Assembly: GCF_001540865.1 (NCBI RefSeq)
Contig: NC_033622.1
Span: 9,674,451-9,738,450, forward strand
Direction: 5' to 3'
Source: Ananas comosus
Taxonomy: Eukaryota > Streptophyta > Magnoliopsida > Poales > Bromeliaceae
Length of the DNA: 64,000 nucleotides
In this document: piece by piece, positions 46,985 to 59,226 of the stretch
Layout of the letters: every line of letters begins with the position of its first letter
How positions within the stretch are numbered: position 1 is the first letter of the stretch
The notes under the pieces: model-generated
Seen by the model: only the letters and a program-made list of their open reading frames with translations
Databases searched by the model: none
Told to the model about the DNA's origin: nothing
Made by a program: the position numbers and the translations under genes

Positions 46985-48342
46985 CTAAGCCATAATTAGA
47001 TGTATCTTTTTCGTAAAACGAGAATCCTCATTCAAGATAAAATAAAAAAAAATAAAATATAATTAGTAAGATGAAAGACTGCAACATCCTCTCAAATAGT
47101 ATAACATGCTCTTCCAAATATGGTGCATATTTTACACTATTTGTACAGATATTTACACCATTTATATAAATATTGCACTATTATGAGAGGATGTTGCACA
47201 ATTTTGATGTGTGTTGCACTCTTTCTTTTTAAAAATTAAATGCTATTGCATATTAAATAAAGTTTTAAATTTTCGGATCGAATTTTCAAAAAGATGACAA
47301 AACTACTCCTCTATCAAAATGCATAAAAATTATATATACCTTTTTCGTGAAACGAGAATCCTCATTCAAGACAAAATAAAAATAATAAAGTATAATTAAT
47401 AAAACGAAAGACTGCAATATCCTCTCAAATAGTGTAACATACTCTTCCAAATAATACAATATCTATATAAGTAGTGCAATATATGCATTATTAATACACA
47501 TTTTGCGTGATTTTTACACTAAATTATGTATAGTTTAGTATATTACGCAAAAATAATATAATATATTACAATTTGCTATAAAAGTAATACAATATATGTA
47601 TAAATAGTGCATATTTTACACTATTTGTACAGATATTTATACCATTTGTGTAAATGTAGCACTATATTATGAGAGGATGTTGCACAATTTAGATGTGTGT
47701 TATACTATTTCTTTTTAAAAATTAAATGTTATTGCATATTAAATAAAATTTTAAATTTTTTGAAGTTGTCACAATATCTATATAAATAATGCAACATATG
47801 CATTGTTTATACACATTTTGCATGATTTTTATACTAAATTATGTATAGTTTAATATATTACGCGAAAATAATATATTATATATTACAATATACTATAAAA
47901 ATAAACAATATATGTATTAATGATGCATATTTTACACTATTTGTACAGATATTTACACCATTTGTGTAATGTTGCACTATATTATGAGTGGATGTTACAC
48001 AATTTAGATATGTGTTACACTCTTTCTTTTTAAAAATTAAATGTTATTGCATATTAAATAAAATTTTAAATTTCTTGAAAATGACAACTTCTAAACCATA
48101 ATTACATATACATTTTTCGTGAAACGAGAATTGTCATTCAAAACAAAATAAAAAGAATAAAATATAATTAATAATACGAAAGAGTGCAACATCCTCTCAA
48201 ATAGTGCAACATGCTCTTCCAAATAATACAATATCTATATAAGTAGTGTAACATATATATACATTGTTAATACATATTTTACATGATTTTTATACTAAAT
48301 AATGTATAGTTTAACATATATATACATTGTTAATACACATTT
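46985..48342. repeat. Tandem F6-related units rich in AGTGCAAC/TTGCAC
   Basis: CGTGAAACGAGAATCCTCAT recurs (diverged) at about 47012, 47345 and 48117. GATGTTGCAC(A)ATTT recurs at about 47200, 47687 and 47991. Units of roughly 300-480 bases are repeated three to four times, each with local inverted AGTGCAA/TTGCACT pairs. The array is cut at 48343 by LTR sequence. Confidence 0.65.
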
Positions 48343-51300
48343 TACAGAGTCTCCCCTATACGTCCAAGGCATCACAATACATACAAAGCGCGAGGTTCCA
48401 ACCAGGAACAATATTCAAACAAGGATTGCATAAGGAAGTATCAAAAACATAAATACAGCTAAGTTATTACAATCATTCAACTCACATTCTATATTTTACA
48501 TCACATTTTACATTCTTTAAGTCTCTTTTTATCTTCCAAATACAATCAAGTTTCCAACATAATTATTACAACATTGATCATTTCATTCCTATACCCCTAA
48601 ACTAAGCCGACTTAGGGTACTGCTATCTCTGGTCTCGATGGTAGTGCGCTAACTACGGAGCTACGCCCTTTCCTCGCGTCGCTGCGCCGCTCACGTGTGA
48701 CCCCCAAAAACAACACGGGGGTGAGAACTATTGTCCATAGTTTCCAGTGGGTACGGCCACCCAAGGGAAAAGCTTGACCCACCAGGTCCAAAGGAGGCAC
48801 TGCAAACATGTTAGTCCAACAGATATCCACAGATAATATTTATGCAAATATTAAATACATGTTTATGCCTCAAGACATGCAATATATAATTCATGCAACT
48901 CATGCAAGTAGATTAATTGATTCTACTCTCTATCATTTACCATTCTTTATATTATTAGCAATTCTTTGCCACCTGTCATTCTTTACTTTTTATTCTTAAC
49001 CACACTTCACTCAATTGTCATTCTTTCCTAAGGTTATATTTACCTTAGCCAGCTATGCCACTCGACTCGGTCTTGAGTCAATTCATGATGAATGCAAGAT
49101 TTCATTACCCAATCTTTTGGCTAACCCGTAGGTCTCGCCCTCAACGACTCACCAACCAAATCCCTAATATCGGGAAGATACCCGCTACAACCCAAAGGGA
49201 CCGTCCTCTGGGGAGATACTCGCTACGACCCAATGATGACAACTCCGGAGCTCATCTCCCGAGGGAAAGCTACCACCCTCGAGCAAGGACTTACAGGTGA
49301 GTATGATCCAATCCTTAACTTTAAGGATTCCAAGTTCAATCCATTCCTTATTTAAGAAAAATCATGCTCATATGACCCTTAACTCTAAGGTTTCTATGTC
49401 ACAATGGCACTATACCTCTTTACTTGCATTCTTTAACTTACACTAGTGTCATGTACACTACTTTGTTCTTTGTACTCATTCACTAATGCCACACTTGTTC
49501 TCTAAGTGTTCAACATGCCATAAGTGTTCCCACTACACTAATCATATGCCACTCAATCTATTTGACATCCTACTTGTTCACATCGCATATCATAGTTCAA
49601 TTCATACGTCATTGTTTTCCAATGTCGAGTTCTCTAATTCACCTAGAGTTTATCGACCCAAGTTTAACATGCAAATGTCAATTAACATAACCCTCTATAT
49701 GTCAACATGCATAGTTCATCTATCATATGCAATACGTCATCATGTATATATCTCCATTTAACATAATCCACAATATATTAATTCATAATATGTCATCATG
49801 CACATATACCAACTAGCATATTTCTAATAATATCAACATTCATATGTTCTTTAGCATTTCATGCACATGCATACTTTAGCATCTAGATCATTCATTCTCT
49901 TAGCATATAGCTTATGTATTCTTTATTAATATCTCATTTATGCATTCTTGATTAGTATAATCCCATACATTCATTTACTTTACAATCAACTACCAATGCA
50001 ATTAGCCATCATAATGTATGTATGCATCAATTAGAAAATCATACTCCACTTCGACATGGAAACGACCTAATCGCTTCGGTGAGCACAACCCACCTCGTAA
50101 CGCTCTCCGATTGCTTGTAGTCACTTGCAATCGGCCTCCCATGGTACTCGTTGCCCGGTTCAGTCCGAACTCGCGCGCGACCACCCAAACGGCCACCAAT
50201 CCACAATCCGAAAATTAAGGGTCTATAACTTGATGCCACAATGCTCCGGATCCACTTTCATGATTTTTGGACGCCGCCTGGACCCTCCAGGCAGAAATGA
50301 AGCTGAAACGTCCGTTTCCTCAATATCTTCGCATAGACTCGATGAATCGCCGAACCGACTTCGCCAACGCGTTCGTATACCTAGCAATTAGGTTTACATA
50401 GGGTTAAATTAGATCATGCCCTTATATTTTGCAAAATTCTATTTTTGAGCCCTAAGATACACTATTGCAAGAAATCATCATATAATCTCTTAATTTATGC
50501 AATAGTCATCCATTTAGTATCTAAGGATTCCTTTAAATCTATTCTTGGAGCATATAATTAAAGCTCTAAAGATCTATCATTATAAACCTAGCCTCTACAC
50601 ATGCTCCAAATAACCTAAATTAAATTGATCTAACATGCTAATCAACACATTAGAGGCTACTAGAATACTAAGCGTTAAGGATTAAGCCAAATCCCAAAAG
50701 CTTACCAAAATGTAAACGCCGAGACGGAAGCATGCCGCTCCAACGGGCGCACGAAAGCTCAATCCGTTGCTCCCAATGCATTTGCAAGCTCGCTCTCCAC
50801 CGACCCTCAAATTTCTAGAGAGAGATCTAGAGAGATGAGAGAGATCTTTAGAGAGAGAAAGGAGAGTTTTCTCTCTCCTCCATTCCATGCGTGTGAATGT
50901 GATGGTGGTGGTAGTGTGGCTGCACGGTTGAGGGAGAAGAAGAAGCAAATGCTTCATATATAATTAAAACCCTCAAAGCACTATTCACTTCAGTTTGTAG
51001 CTCAGGTACAGATATTTTTCGCCTGCCCTTCTGAATGTCCGTTTGAGCTCAAATTTGGCAGTCATGCTCGGTTTTACTTAACTTAACGAAAGAAATTTTA
51101 ATGTTTCAATTTTGACCCCGTTTGGTCACCGAAAGCTCTACCGAACTGTAATCTCTAGCAGATAGCAGTTCGATTTTATTCTCCACCTTTTGGGTATCAG
51201 AATGATATGAAACTTTAAATTTAGCCTCATAAAAATTAATTCTGACATATACTCCAGTTTTCATAATTTTCTGACACTGTGCATTTTTTGCTAATTTATC

Positions 51301-51431
51301 TGCCCCGTTTCCAACAAAAAATTTTAAATCTTCTGTTTTCATTCCGATTTCAGCACAAGTCACTTCTGACTTATGTTTTACTTTTCTAAATCCGATAAAA
51401 ATAGTATCTCACACTATTTTTATTTATTTTT
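48343..51431 (-). mobile_element. LTR family B, truncated at its U5 end
   Basis: Begins about 80 bases inside the LTR (ACAGAGTCTCCCC against ACAGAGCCTCCCC at 9282) and keeps the B order: GGTGAGAACTA, TTCCAGTGGGT, AGATACTCGCTACGACCC and GAGCAAGGACTTACAGGTGA. A TATA-like TTATATATG lies near 50958 on the minus strand. The gypsy element is inserted near its U3 end. The last about 29 bases of this LTR continue at 61834-61862. Confidence 0.75.
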
Positions 51432-54038
51432 TGTCACGCCCCGGATTACACTTTCCCCGGGCGCGCCGACAGATCCGCCGTATACAAAGGAATTTTTCCC
51501 TGTATACGAAGCGATTGCTATACCTGTAAATCAAACACTACTACGAACAGTAGTAGAGAGCTGCTAGAGAAAACAGAAGCTAAACAAACTGAGTTTCATA
51601 TACATAGTCCAAATCCAAAATACAAAGCTACTCGCACTGGCGAGTTAAGTCCACTATGTACATAAACTCGAAACAAAACATCTACCCGCAGTAGGGTGCC
51701 TCAAACTCTGTCAGTCGGGTAGGGCTCTAACTCACGACGCCCTTGCCTCGATCCTGATCCGCGGAAGGCGCAGCAACCGAAATCTGTGGCTCTGCAAAAC
51801 AGGGGTAACAACTGGGCGTGAGAACTACTGTAAAAACAAGTAGTCCTCAGTGGGTACCGCCCAAAACAACATCGGTCCACCCACTAAGTCTACAGGAGGG
51901 AGCAAGAATAGTAGGAAAAGCAGGAAACAAACTCAACCGCTACAAATCACTATACTATCATGCTCTACACTAACCAACTGTAGGAAATGTCAAATCTGAC
52001 CCAATCCAATCGGGACTGTAGACATACCCGTCCCTGGGACTGTGAACACACCCGTCCCTGCCCCGTTGCGACTATCGGGCTCTATCCACACTAACTGGTC
52101 CGTGGAGAGCAAGTCCAACTGGCATGAGCGACACCAACGCAAAAGCACAAGCCTGACTCCGGAGTGGCACTCGTGGGCGCTACCCAACCGAGTATGCAGC
52201 GTATCTCTGTCGAGCTCAATCAGGCTCCAACTAGCCAAAGTCAAGTAATCGACTTAAACTGGTCTAACAACCAACAGGTAACGTGCCCTCGGCACAATCT
52301 GACGCCAAAAAGGCGATACGGTCCACCGTCAACTCTGACGGCACCCAACAGTCCGAAACGGCCTGAACGACCCTGCAAAAATTCACTCGGCGAACCAGCA
52401 CGAGTGTAAATACATTCTAAACTACCCAAGGTATCCATTGCACTGACTCGGCAACGATACAATCGAACACGGCTCCTAGAGCTAAATCTGGTAGTTTAAG
52501 CATATGACGGGTCAAAACGCAGGTTTTCTCCTAAGTCAAATTTCAAGTCCAACATGTATAATTTAAATATTCATTTCAGCATGCTTCTACATTCATATTA
52601 CATTCAAAATGCTAATCGATGAATTAAAGCATGATTTACAACACTCGAACTATACACGTTGACTAACATGCACTTAGGAGCGAAACCGATGAAACACCCA
52701 CCTCTAATGCAATTCCTGGCAGCAATAGGGTCTCGGATCCTCAAGCAACACTGCTGGAAACCTCTTCAAACCAGCAACAAAGCCCCTTAAGATCTGGATT
52801 TACAATGCACCCAAAAATCCAATAAAAATCATCAAAATCCACAATTCAGTCCAAGTACACAGCAGCAGAGAAGAGAAGGGTTTCGACCAAGCTAACCTTC
52901 ACCAAAATCCACAAGTAAGGACTTCGTGGATTCTTCTCGCAGTCCCGAAACCAACGAATCAAGTCTCGACGAAATCCGATGCTCCTACGTCGAGTACGAG
53001 CTGAAATACTAACAGTCGACGATGAATTTCAGCAAAACAGCATTTAAGCTTAAATATCTCAATTCCAATGTCAAAACTCACCAAACGAACTCCAAATCAG
53101 GTGGAGAGGGTCCCAATTCCAGTACTGGGTGATAGGGAAAATAACTCAACTCCACAAAGCCCCTGCTTCCCAAGTTCACCCCAAGAAAACATCAAAAATT
53201 GGCAAATTCTGTCCAAAGCAACAACAGCAGAGGAAAACCTGAGTTCGACTGAGCTAACCTTCACCAAATTCTGCAAATTAGGGCTTCGTGGATTCCTCTG
53301 GAAGTCAAGAATCCAGCAAACCAAGTTTCGTTGAAATCCGACCTTCCTACGTCACGCACGAGCCAAAACACTGGAGGTCGTCGCTGAAGAACTGCAAAAT
53401 CAGCACCTTGCAATTCTTGGAGAGGTGGATCTTGATGCAAATTGGAAAGATTTGAGGGATTTGGGAGTAAAATCTAAGTCCTCTGTGAAGAACAGGTAAA
53501 AGAGCTCAAAGGGGGCGCTTCTCAGCTATTTATAGGCTGCTGGATAGATCAGATAAGCCCCAGGAAAAATAGCCGCAATCCAGTGCCCCTGCAGAAACGG
53601 GCGTTTCTGGGCGCCCGGAACCATGTTCTGGGCGACCAGAACATCCGGCCTGCACAAAATGGGCCCCTCGGACTCTCCGCCCGCGGTGTGCTGCGCCCGT
53701 AAACGGCACCGGCGGAACTCACCTACCGCCCTGCCACGCGTCGAAGCAAGCGATATTCACGAGGTGAAATTTCCGGACCCACTTCTGGGCGCCCGGAACA
53801 TGGGATCCGAATTGGCTTCCAGTTTCAGTTAAAATCAACACTCGTTTCTGGGCGACCCTAACAATGTTCTGGGCGCCCGAATCTGGCAAAACTCCAGTTT
53901 TGCTTATTTGAGTGCGCCGAGTCCAATTCTGCATCCAATTCGTGCAGAATTGACTCCGACTCAGTCCGACACTCTCCAGAGATGTCGACCAGTCTATAAT
54001 ACTGAAGCCAATCCTATCCAAAGCTCAGGAACACTACA
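51432..54038 (-). repeat. 3' LTR of the gypsy element
   Basis: TGTCACGCCCC ... ACACTACA on the plus strand. TATAAATA on the minus strand lies at 53534-53527. GGGCGCCC palindromes lie at 53609-53616, 53787-53794 and 53871-53878, on the upstream (U3) side of that TATA. Confidence 0.95.
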
Positions 54039-54049
54039 TCCTCCCCCAC
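54039..54049 (-). other. Polypurine tract of the gypsy element
   Basis: GTGGGGGAGGA on the minus strand, immediately before the 3' LTR. It would prime plus-strand DNA synthesis. Confidence 0.85.
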
Positions 54050-54085
54050 TACAAAAAGTTTCGTCCGCGAAACTGTACACATACC

Positions 54086-57000
54086 TCAATCCAGGGCCTC
54101 AAACAGGTAGGGGTAGGACTCCTTCATCACCGCCTCCGGCTCCCAAGTCGCCTCCCGCTCCTCGTGATTACTCCACTGCACCTTTACAAAGGGTATGACC
54201 CGGTTGCGCAATTCCCTCGACTCACGAGCCAGAATCCGCACCGGTCGCTCCTCGTAGCTCAGGTCCTCGCCAATCTCAAGCGGAGTGAAGTCGATCACGT
54301 GGGAGGGGTCGAACACATATTTCCTCAAAGCCGAGACGTGGAACACATCATGAATGCCGGCTAGCCGTGGTGGTAGAGCAATCCTGTAAGCAACTGGCCC
54401 GACTCGCTCCAATACCTCGAAAGGGCCTACAAAACGTGGACTGAGCTTTCCACGTACACCAAATCGGCGAATCCCTCTGGACGGCGAGACTTTAAGAAAA
54501 ACATGATCTCCCACCTGGAACTCCAAGTCTCGTCTCCGGGTATCAGCATAGCTCCTCTGTCGACTCTGGGCTGCTAATATGTGCCGTCGCGCCTCTTTTA
54601 CCTTTTCCTCAGCCTCAATCAGAATCTCAGGCCCAAGCGTCCTCCTCTCACCCACATCACTCCAAAACAAAGGGGATCGACATCTGCGTCCATACAACGC
54701 CTCAAACGGAGCCATCCGGATGCTCGCTTGATAGCTGTTGTTGTACGCAAACTCAACCAGTCTCAAATGCCGATACCACCCTCCTCCAAAGTCCAAGACA
54801 CATGCCCTCAGCATGTCCTCTAGAGTCTGAATGGTCCGCTCTGACTGACCATCTGTCTGTGGGTGAAATGCTGTGCTGAACTGCAACTGAGTGCCCAAGG
54901 CCGTCTGAAGACTCCTCCAGAAGTGCGATACGAACCTCGGGTCCCGGTCGGATACTATCGAAGTGGGCACGCCATGCAACCTCACTATCTCATCCAAGTA
55001 CAACTGAGCGAGTCTCTCTCTGGACCAAGTGGTCTGCACTGGTAAGAAGTGAGCAGACTTGGTCAGTCTGTCCACTATCACCCAAATCGCATCAAAACCA
55101 CCCTGTGCTCTCGGCAATCCGACGACAAAGTCCATCGTGATCTGCTCCCATTTCCACTCGGGCACTGGTAGACTCTGAAGCTTGCCAGCAGGTACCTGAT
55201 GCTCGGCCTTTACCTGTTGACAAGTCAGACACTGAGCCACAAATCTACCAATGTCCCTCTTCATTCCATTCCACCAAAACTGAGCCTTTAAATCCTTATA
55301 CATTTTGGTTCCACCGGGGTGAACCGTATAAGGTGAACAGTGAGCCTCTCTCAAGATGTCCTCTCGGATCTCTGAATCCATAGGTACACACAGTCGGTCC
55401 CTGTACCGCAGTACTCCCGAACTGTCCACAACAAAGCCCTCGGCCTGTCCCCTCTCAAGCTGCTCTCGAATCCTCGACAAGTGTGGATCCCCACTCTGTT
55501 TCTCTCGAATCCTATCTAACAGAGTGGGCTGCAAGATCATAGACATCAATCTCGCAGTAAATCCAGGGGACACTACCTCGAGTCCCAGCCGTCTCAGCTC
55601 CTCGAGTAACGGTCTCTGCCGAGTGATCAACATACTCAAGCTCTGCACTGCCTTCCTGCTCAACGCATCTGCCACCACATTCGCCTTGCCGGGATGATAC
55701 TGGATACTGATGTCATAATCCTTCAGCAACTCCAACCACCGGCGCTGTCTCAAATTCAACTCCTTTTGGGTGAACAGATACTTGAGACTTTTATGATCAG
55801 TAAAAATCTCGCAGTGCTCGCCGTACAAGTAATGCCGCCAGAGCTTCAAAGCAAAAACCACCGCGGCAAGCTCCAAGTCATGCGTAGGGTAATTCTTCTC
55901 ATAATCCTTTAACTGCCGTGAAGCATAAGCAATCACCCTACCATGCTGCATCAGCACGCAACCAAGTCCACTGTGCGATGCATCACTGTAGATCACAAAT
56001 CCTTCGCCCATAACAGGAAGGGCAAGGATAGGAGCCGACATCAACCTCAATCTCAACTCGTCAAAGCTCCTCTGACAGTCGTCGCTCCAGACAAAACGAA
56101 TCCCCTTCCGCGTCAAGCGCGTGAGGGGTGTGGAAAGCTTCGCAAAGCCTTCCACAAACCGACGGTAATATCCTGCCAGTCCCAGGAAGCTCCGTACCTC
56201 AGTAACCGTCGTCGGTCTAGGCCAATCTCGAATCGCCTCAATCTTCTTCGGGTCCACTGCTACGCCCTCAGCTGAAATCACGTGGCCCAAGAAAGCAACC
56301 TCCCGTAGCCAGAACTCGCACTTCTTTAACTTGGCATACAACTTCTTCTCGCGCAGAAGCTGTAGCACAATCCTCAAGTGCTCCTCATGCTCAGCATCAC
56401 TCCGGGAGTAAATCAGGATATCGTCGATGAAGACTACCACAAACCTATCCAAGAACGGCTTGAACACTCTGTTCATCAAATCCATGAATGCGGCAGGGGC
56501 ATTCGTCAATCCAAAAGGCATCACCGTGAACTCATAATGCCCGTACCGAGTCCGAAAAGCCGTCTTGGGAACATCCTCGGCCCTCACCCTCAGCTGGTGG
56601 TAACCTGACTGGAGATCAATCTTCGAAAAGACACAAGATCCTTGCAGCTGATCGAATAGATCATCAATGCGCGGCAGAGGATACTTGTTCTTGATGGTCA
56701 CTTTATTCAGCTCCCGGTAATCCACACATAACCTGAGCGAACCATCCTTCTTCTTTACAAATAACACCGGCGCTCCCCAAGGCGACACACTGGGTCTCAC
56801 AAACCCTCTATCCATCAGATCCTGAAGTTGCGCCTTTAGCTCTCTCAGCTCTGCCGGTGCCATCCTGTAAGGTACCTTTGAGATTGGTGCAGTTCCAGGA
56901 ACTACATCAATCACAAACTCAATCTCCCTCTCCGGCGGCAATGTCGTCAACTCAGGGGGAAACACATCCGAAAACTCGCGGACTACTGGGATGTCCTCGA

Positions 57001-58978
57001 GTCTCGGCGCCGCCGTAGGTACCTCCACAACTGTCGCTAGGAAAGCGATACACCCACTGCTCAGCATCTGTCGAGCCCTCGCCGAAGATATCCAGGTGGC
57101 AAACAGCGTGCTCCTGCAGCCTCTGAAAGTAAACTCCTCCTGGCCTGGCTCGCGGAACGTCACCGTCCTCGCTCCACAGTCGATCGTAGCATAGTACCGC
57201 GCCAGCCAATCCATACCGAGCACTACGTCGAAGTCCTGCAGCTGCCCTAACACCAACAGGTCTGCGGGCATGATCCAAGAGTCTAACTGCACCGGACAGG
57301 ACCAACAACACTCTGTAACCTGCAAGACATGGTCGGGGATCTGCACCTCTCGTGCCTGAGACAACGCTCCTAACTCTAGACCATGCAACAATGCAAATGC
57401 TCGGCTAACAAAGGAATGCGATGCACCGGTATCAAAAAGAGTGCGAACTCTAATGCCAGAAATCAAAGTGATACCTGCCACCACTCGGTCGGCTGCTGAA
57501 GAGTCCTCCACCTGAGCTGCATAGACCCTGCCACTCGGAGCCTGCTGTCGCCGCTCACTCGACCGCGGCACAGACGATCTGTCCTCCTGGCGGTAGCTCG
57601 GTGCTGCTCCGTAAGACTGCTGTGGTGCTGGTGGTGCCGAAGCTGATGACGGTGCTGGAGATGCTGCTCGGGGACAAGCTGCCCTCATGTGTCCCGGCTG
57701 ACCACATCCGTAGCACCTGCCCTCTCTCTGCTCGCACTGCCGAGGCCAGTGTGGTCCCCCGCAGATCACACACTGTGGCGTCCTCTGAGTCTGCCCCTGC
57801 TGACGGGATCCCCTGGAACGCTGACGCCCCGAAGACCCACGACCCTGAGAACGTGATCGTGGAGGTCTCGGCGGACGTCTGCTGCTCGACTGCCCTCCGT
57901 CATCTGGAAAGGGGCGCTTCCTGTCCTGACCCTGCCCCACGGCCTGAGTCCTCTCCTGCAGCGACACCTCACCTCTCTCCACCCATAGGGCCTGCTCTAT
58001 GGACGCATCCAGGGTCCTCGACCTCTGCGCCCGCACTAACCTGAAGATGTCCGGTCTCAGCCCCTGCTCGAACATGTATACTCTGTGCGCCTCGTCTCTG
58101 GCCGCAAATGGTACACAGTTCAGGAGTCGAGTAAACTCCCGAACGTACTCCTGCACTGGGCGATCTCCCTGCTGAAGCCTCCTCAAATCCTCCTCGAGCT
58201 TCTGCTTCACACTGTTGGGAAAGAACATCCCAAACAGCATTCCACAGAACTCGTCCCAACTCAGCTGCGCCGCCACTAGCCCCTGGTCTCGCCTCGTCCT
58301 CCGCCACCAGTCATGAGCATCACCTGCTAGACAGTGTACTCCCAGGGGTACCTGCTCCCCCTCTGGAACGAACAGATCCTCGAATAACTTCTCCATCGCA
58401 CTGACCCATCCCTCAACAATCCAGGCCTCAGTGCCTCTGCCATCGAAGATCGGTGGATCAAATCGGCGAAAACGAGCTAACCTCTCCGTCCACCGCTCCT
58501 GCTCGGCCTCAGTCAACGGTACTGGCCCCCTAGCAGGCGCAACTGGCGCTACTGGAACTGCTGCCGATGGAGGAACTGCTGCAGCTGGTGCTGTCACTGG
58601 AGTAGTCGGGGGTGGAACTGGCGACTCTGGTGCCCTCGGTACAGAACTCGGTGGCTGAGCTATCCTCTCACACAACCTCTGCAATAGCTCCCCCTGCTGT
58701 CTCGTCACCTCGGTCAGGGCAGCTAACTGTGCACTCAGATCAGGGGGTGCGCTAGTCTCTGGTCGCGCACTCGGCTCCACAACAGGGGGTACACTCGCCC
58801 CCAGTCTGTCACCCTGCTCCTGCCGAGTACTCTGCTCCATCTGCTCAGATCTCTCAGAAGGTCCAGCATGATCCCGCGCCAACTGGGCACGCTCCCGCAA
58901 CGACGGTCGACCTCGGCGACGATACATAGCTGAAAGGAACAAATCGGGGTCAGATACAACAAAACACTCTCGACCCAA
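54086..58978 (-). CDS. Gypsy gag-pol polyprotein with chromodomain-like C terminus
   Basis: One frame of 1630 codons without interruption. The second Met (58927, [13 protein letters not shown]) is the likelier start because Tekay gag proteins begin this way. Numbered from the first Met: capsid-type gag about 180-340; zinc knuckles [13 protein letters not shown] (403) and [14 protein letters not shown] (422); aspartic protease with DTGAS (517); reverse transcriptase about 690-900 with FIDD at 850-853; RNase H with DAS at 999; integrase with an HHCC zinc domain (1213-1253) and catalytic D1283, D1343, E1380; a GPF-type module near 1518; and a C-terminal chromodomain-like segment (about 1575-1626, with [18 protein letters not shown]). 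All catalytic residues I looked for are present. Gag and pol are fused in one frame, as usual for this clade. Confidence 0.96.
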   Translation of the reverse strand: MGRECFVVSDPDLFLSAMYRRRGRPSLRERAQLARDHAGPSERSEQMEQSTRQEQGDRLGASVPPVVEPSARPETSAPPDLSAQLAALTEVTRQQGELLQRLCERIAQPPSSVPRAPESPVPPPTTPVTAPAAAVPPSAAVPVAPVAPARGPVPLTEAEQERWTERLARFRRFDPPIFDGRGTEAWIVEGWVSAMEKLFEDLFVPEGEQVPLGVHCLAGDAHDWWRRTRRDQGLVAAQLSWDEFCGMLFGMFFPNSVKQKLEEDLRRLQQGDRPVQEYVREFTRLLNCVPFAARDEAHRVYMFEQGLRPDIFRLVRAQRSRTLDASIEQALWVERGEVSLQERTQAVGQGQDRKRPFPDDGGQSSSRRPPRPPRSRSQGRGSSGRQRSRGSRQQGQTQRTPQCVICGGPHWPRQCEQREGRCYGCGQPGHMRAACPRAASPAPSSASAPPAPQQSYGAAPSYRQEDRSSVPRSSERRQQAPSGRVYAAQVEDSSAADRVVAGITLISGIRVRTLFDTGASHSFVSRAFALLHGLELGALSQAREVQIPDHVLQVTECCWSCPVQLDSWIMPADLLVLGQLQDFDVVLGMDWLARYYATIDCGARTVTFREPGQEEFTFRGCRSTLFATWISSARARQMLSSGCIAFLATVVEVPTAAPRLEDIPVVREFSDVFPPELTTLPPEREIEFVIDVVPGTAPISKVPYRMAPAELRELKAQLQDLMDRGFVRPSVSPWGAPVLFVKKKDGSLRLCVDYRELNKVTIKNKYPLPRIDDLFDQLQGSCVFSKIDLQSGYHQLRVRAEDVPKTAFRTRYGHYEFTVMPFGLTNAPAAFMDLMNRVFKPFLDRFVVVFIDDILIYSRSDAEHEEHLRIVLQLLREKKLYAKLKKCEFWLREVAFLGHVISAEGVAVDPKKIEAIRDWPRPTTVTEVRSFLGLAGYYRRFVEGFAKLSTPLTRLTRKGIRFVWSDDCQRSFDELRLRLMSAPILALPVMGEGFVIYSDASHSGLGCVLMQHGRVIAYASRQLKDYEKNYPTHDLELAAVVFALKLWRHYLYGEHCEIFTDHKSLKYLFTQKELNLRQRRWLELLKDYDISIQYHPGKANVVADALSRKAVQSLSMLITRQRPLLEELRRLGLEVVSPGFTARLMSMILQPTLLDRIREKQSGDPHLSRIREQLERGQAEGFVVDSSGVLRYRDRLCVPMDSEIREDILREAHCSPYTVHPGGTKMYKDLKAQFWWNGMKRDIGRFVAQCLTCQQVKAEHQVPAGKLQSLPVPEWKWEQITMDFVVGLPRAQGGFDAIWVIVDRLTKSAHFLPVQTTWSRERLAQLYLDEIVRLHGVPTSIVSDRDPRFVSHFWRSLQTALGTQLQFSTAFHPQTDGQSERTIQTLEDMLRACVLDFGGGWYRHLRLVEFAYNNSYQASIRMAPFEALYGRRCRSPLFWSDVGERRTLGPEILIEAEEKVKEARRHILAAQSRQRSYADTRRRDLEFQVGDHVFLKVSPSRGIRRFGVRGKLSPRFVGPFEVLERVGPVAYRIALPPRLAGIHDVFHVSALRKYVFDPSHVIDFTPLEIGEDLSYEERPVRILARESRELRNRVIPFVKVQWSNHEEREATWEPEAVMKESYPYLFEALD

Positions 58979-59206
58979 TCAAACGAAAGTCTAGAAGGCG
59001 GTCCCTGTTTCCCTCCAAAATTATGTCGTCTGCAGCCAACATAATTTCTCAGGCCGAAACAGAAACTCCTTCAGTCACTCACTCTGCTCTAAGAGGAGTT
59101 AGAACAAATAATCATTGACTTTCGCAATAAAATTACGCCTCTCACGTCTTGCTTCCCTAAGGTTTGCCAAACTTAGGTTTCCTAGGTCCCCACGACCTAC
59201 AGCAAA

Positions 59207-59218
59207 GCTCTGATACCA
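59207..59218 (-). other. Primer binding site (initiator Met tRNA)
   Basis: TGGTATCAGAGC on the minus strand, eight bases inside the 5' LTR boundary. It complements the 3' end of plant initiator Met tRNA. Confidence 0.9.
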
Positions 59219-59226
59219 ACTTAATC

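Noticed and set aside
52042..53334. Paired identical small frames in both gypsy LTRs (also 59837-61129)
   Set aside because: They are duplicated only because the LTRs are duplicates. There is no domain and no conservation in the other family A LTRs.
57601..58044. 147-codon frame on the plus strand
   Set aside because: It lies antisense to the gag region of the intact polyprotein.
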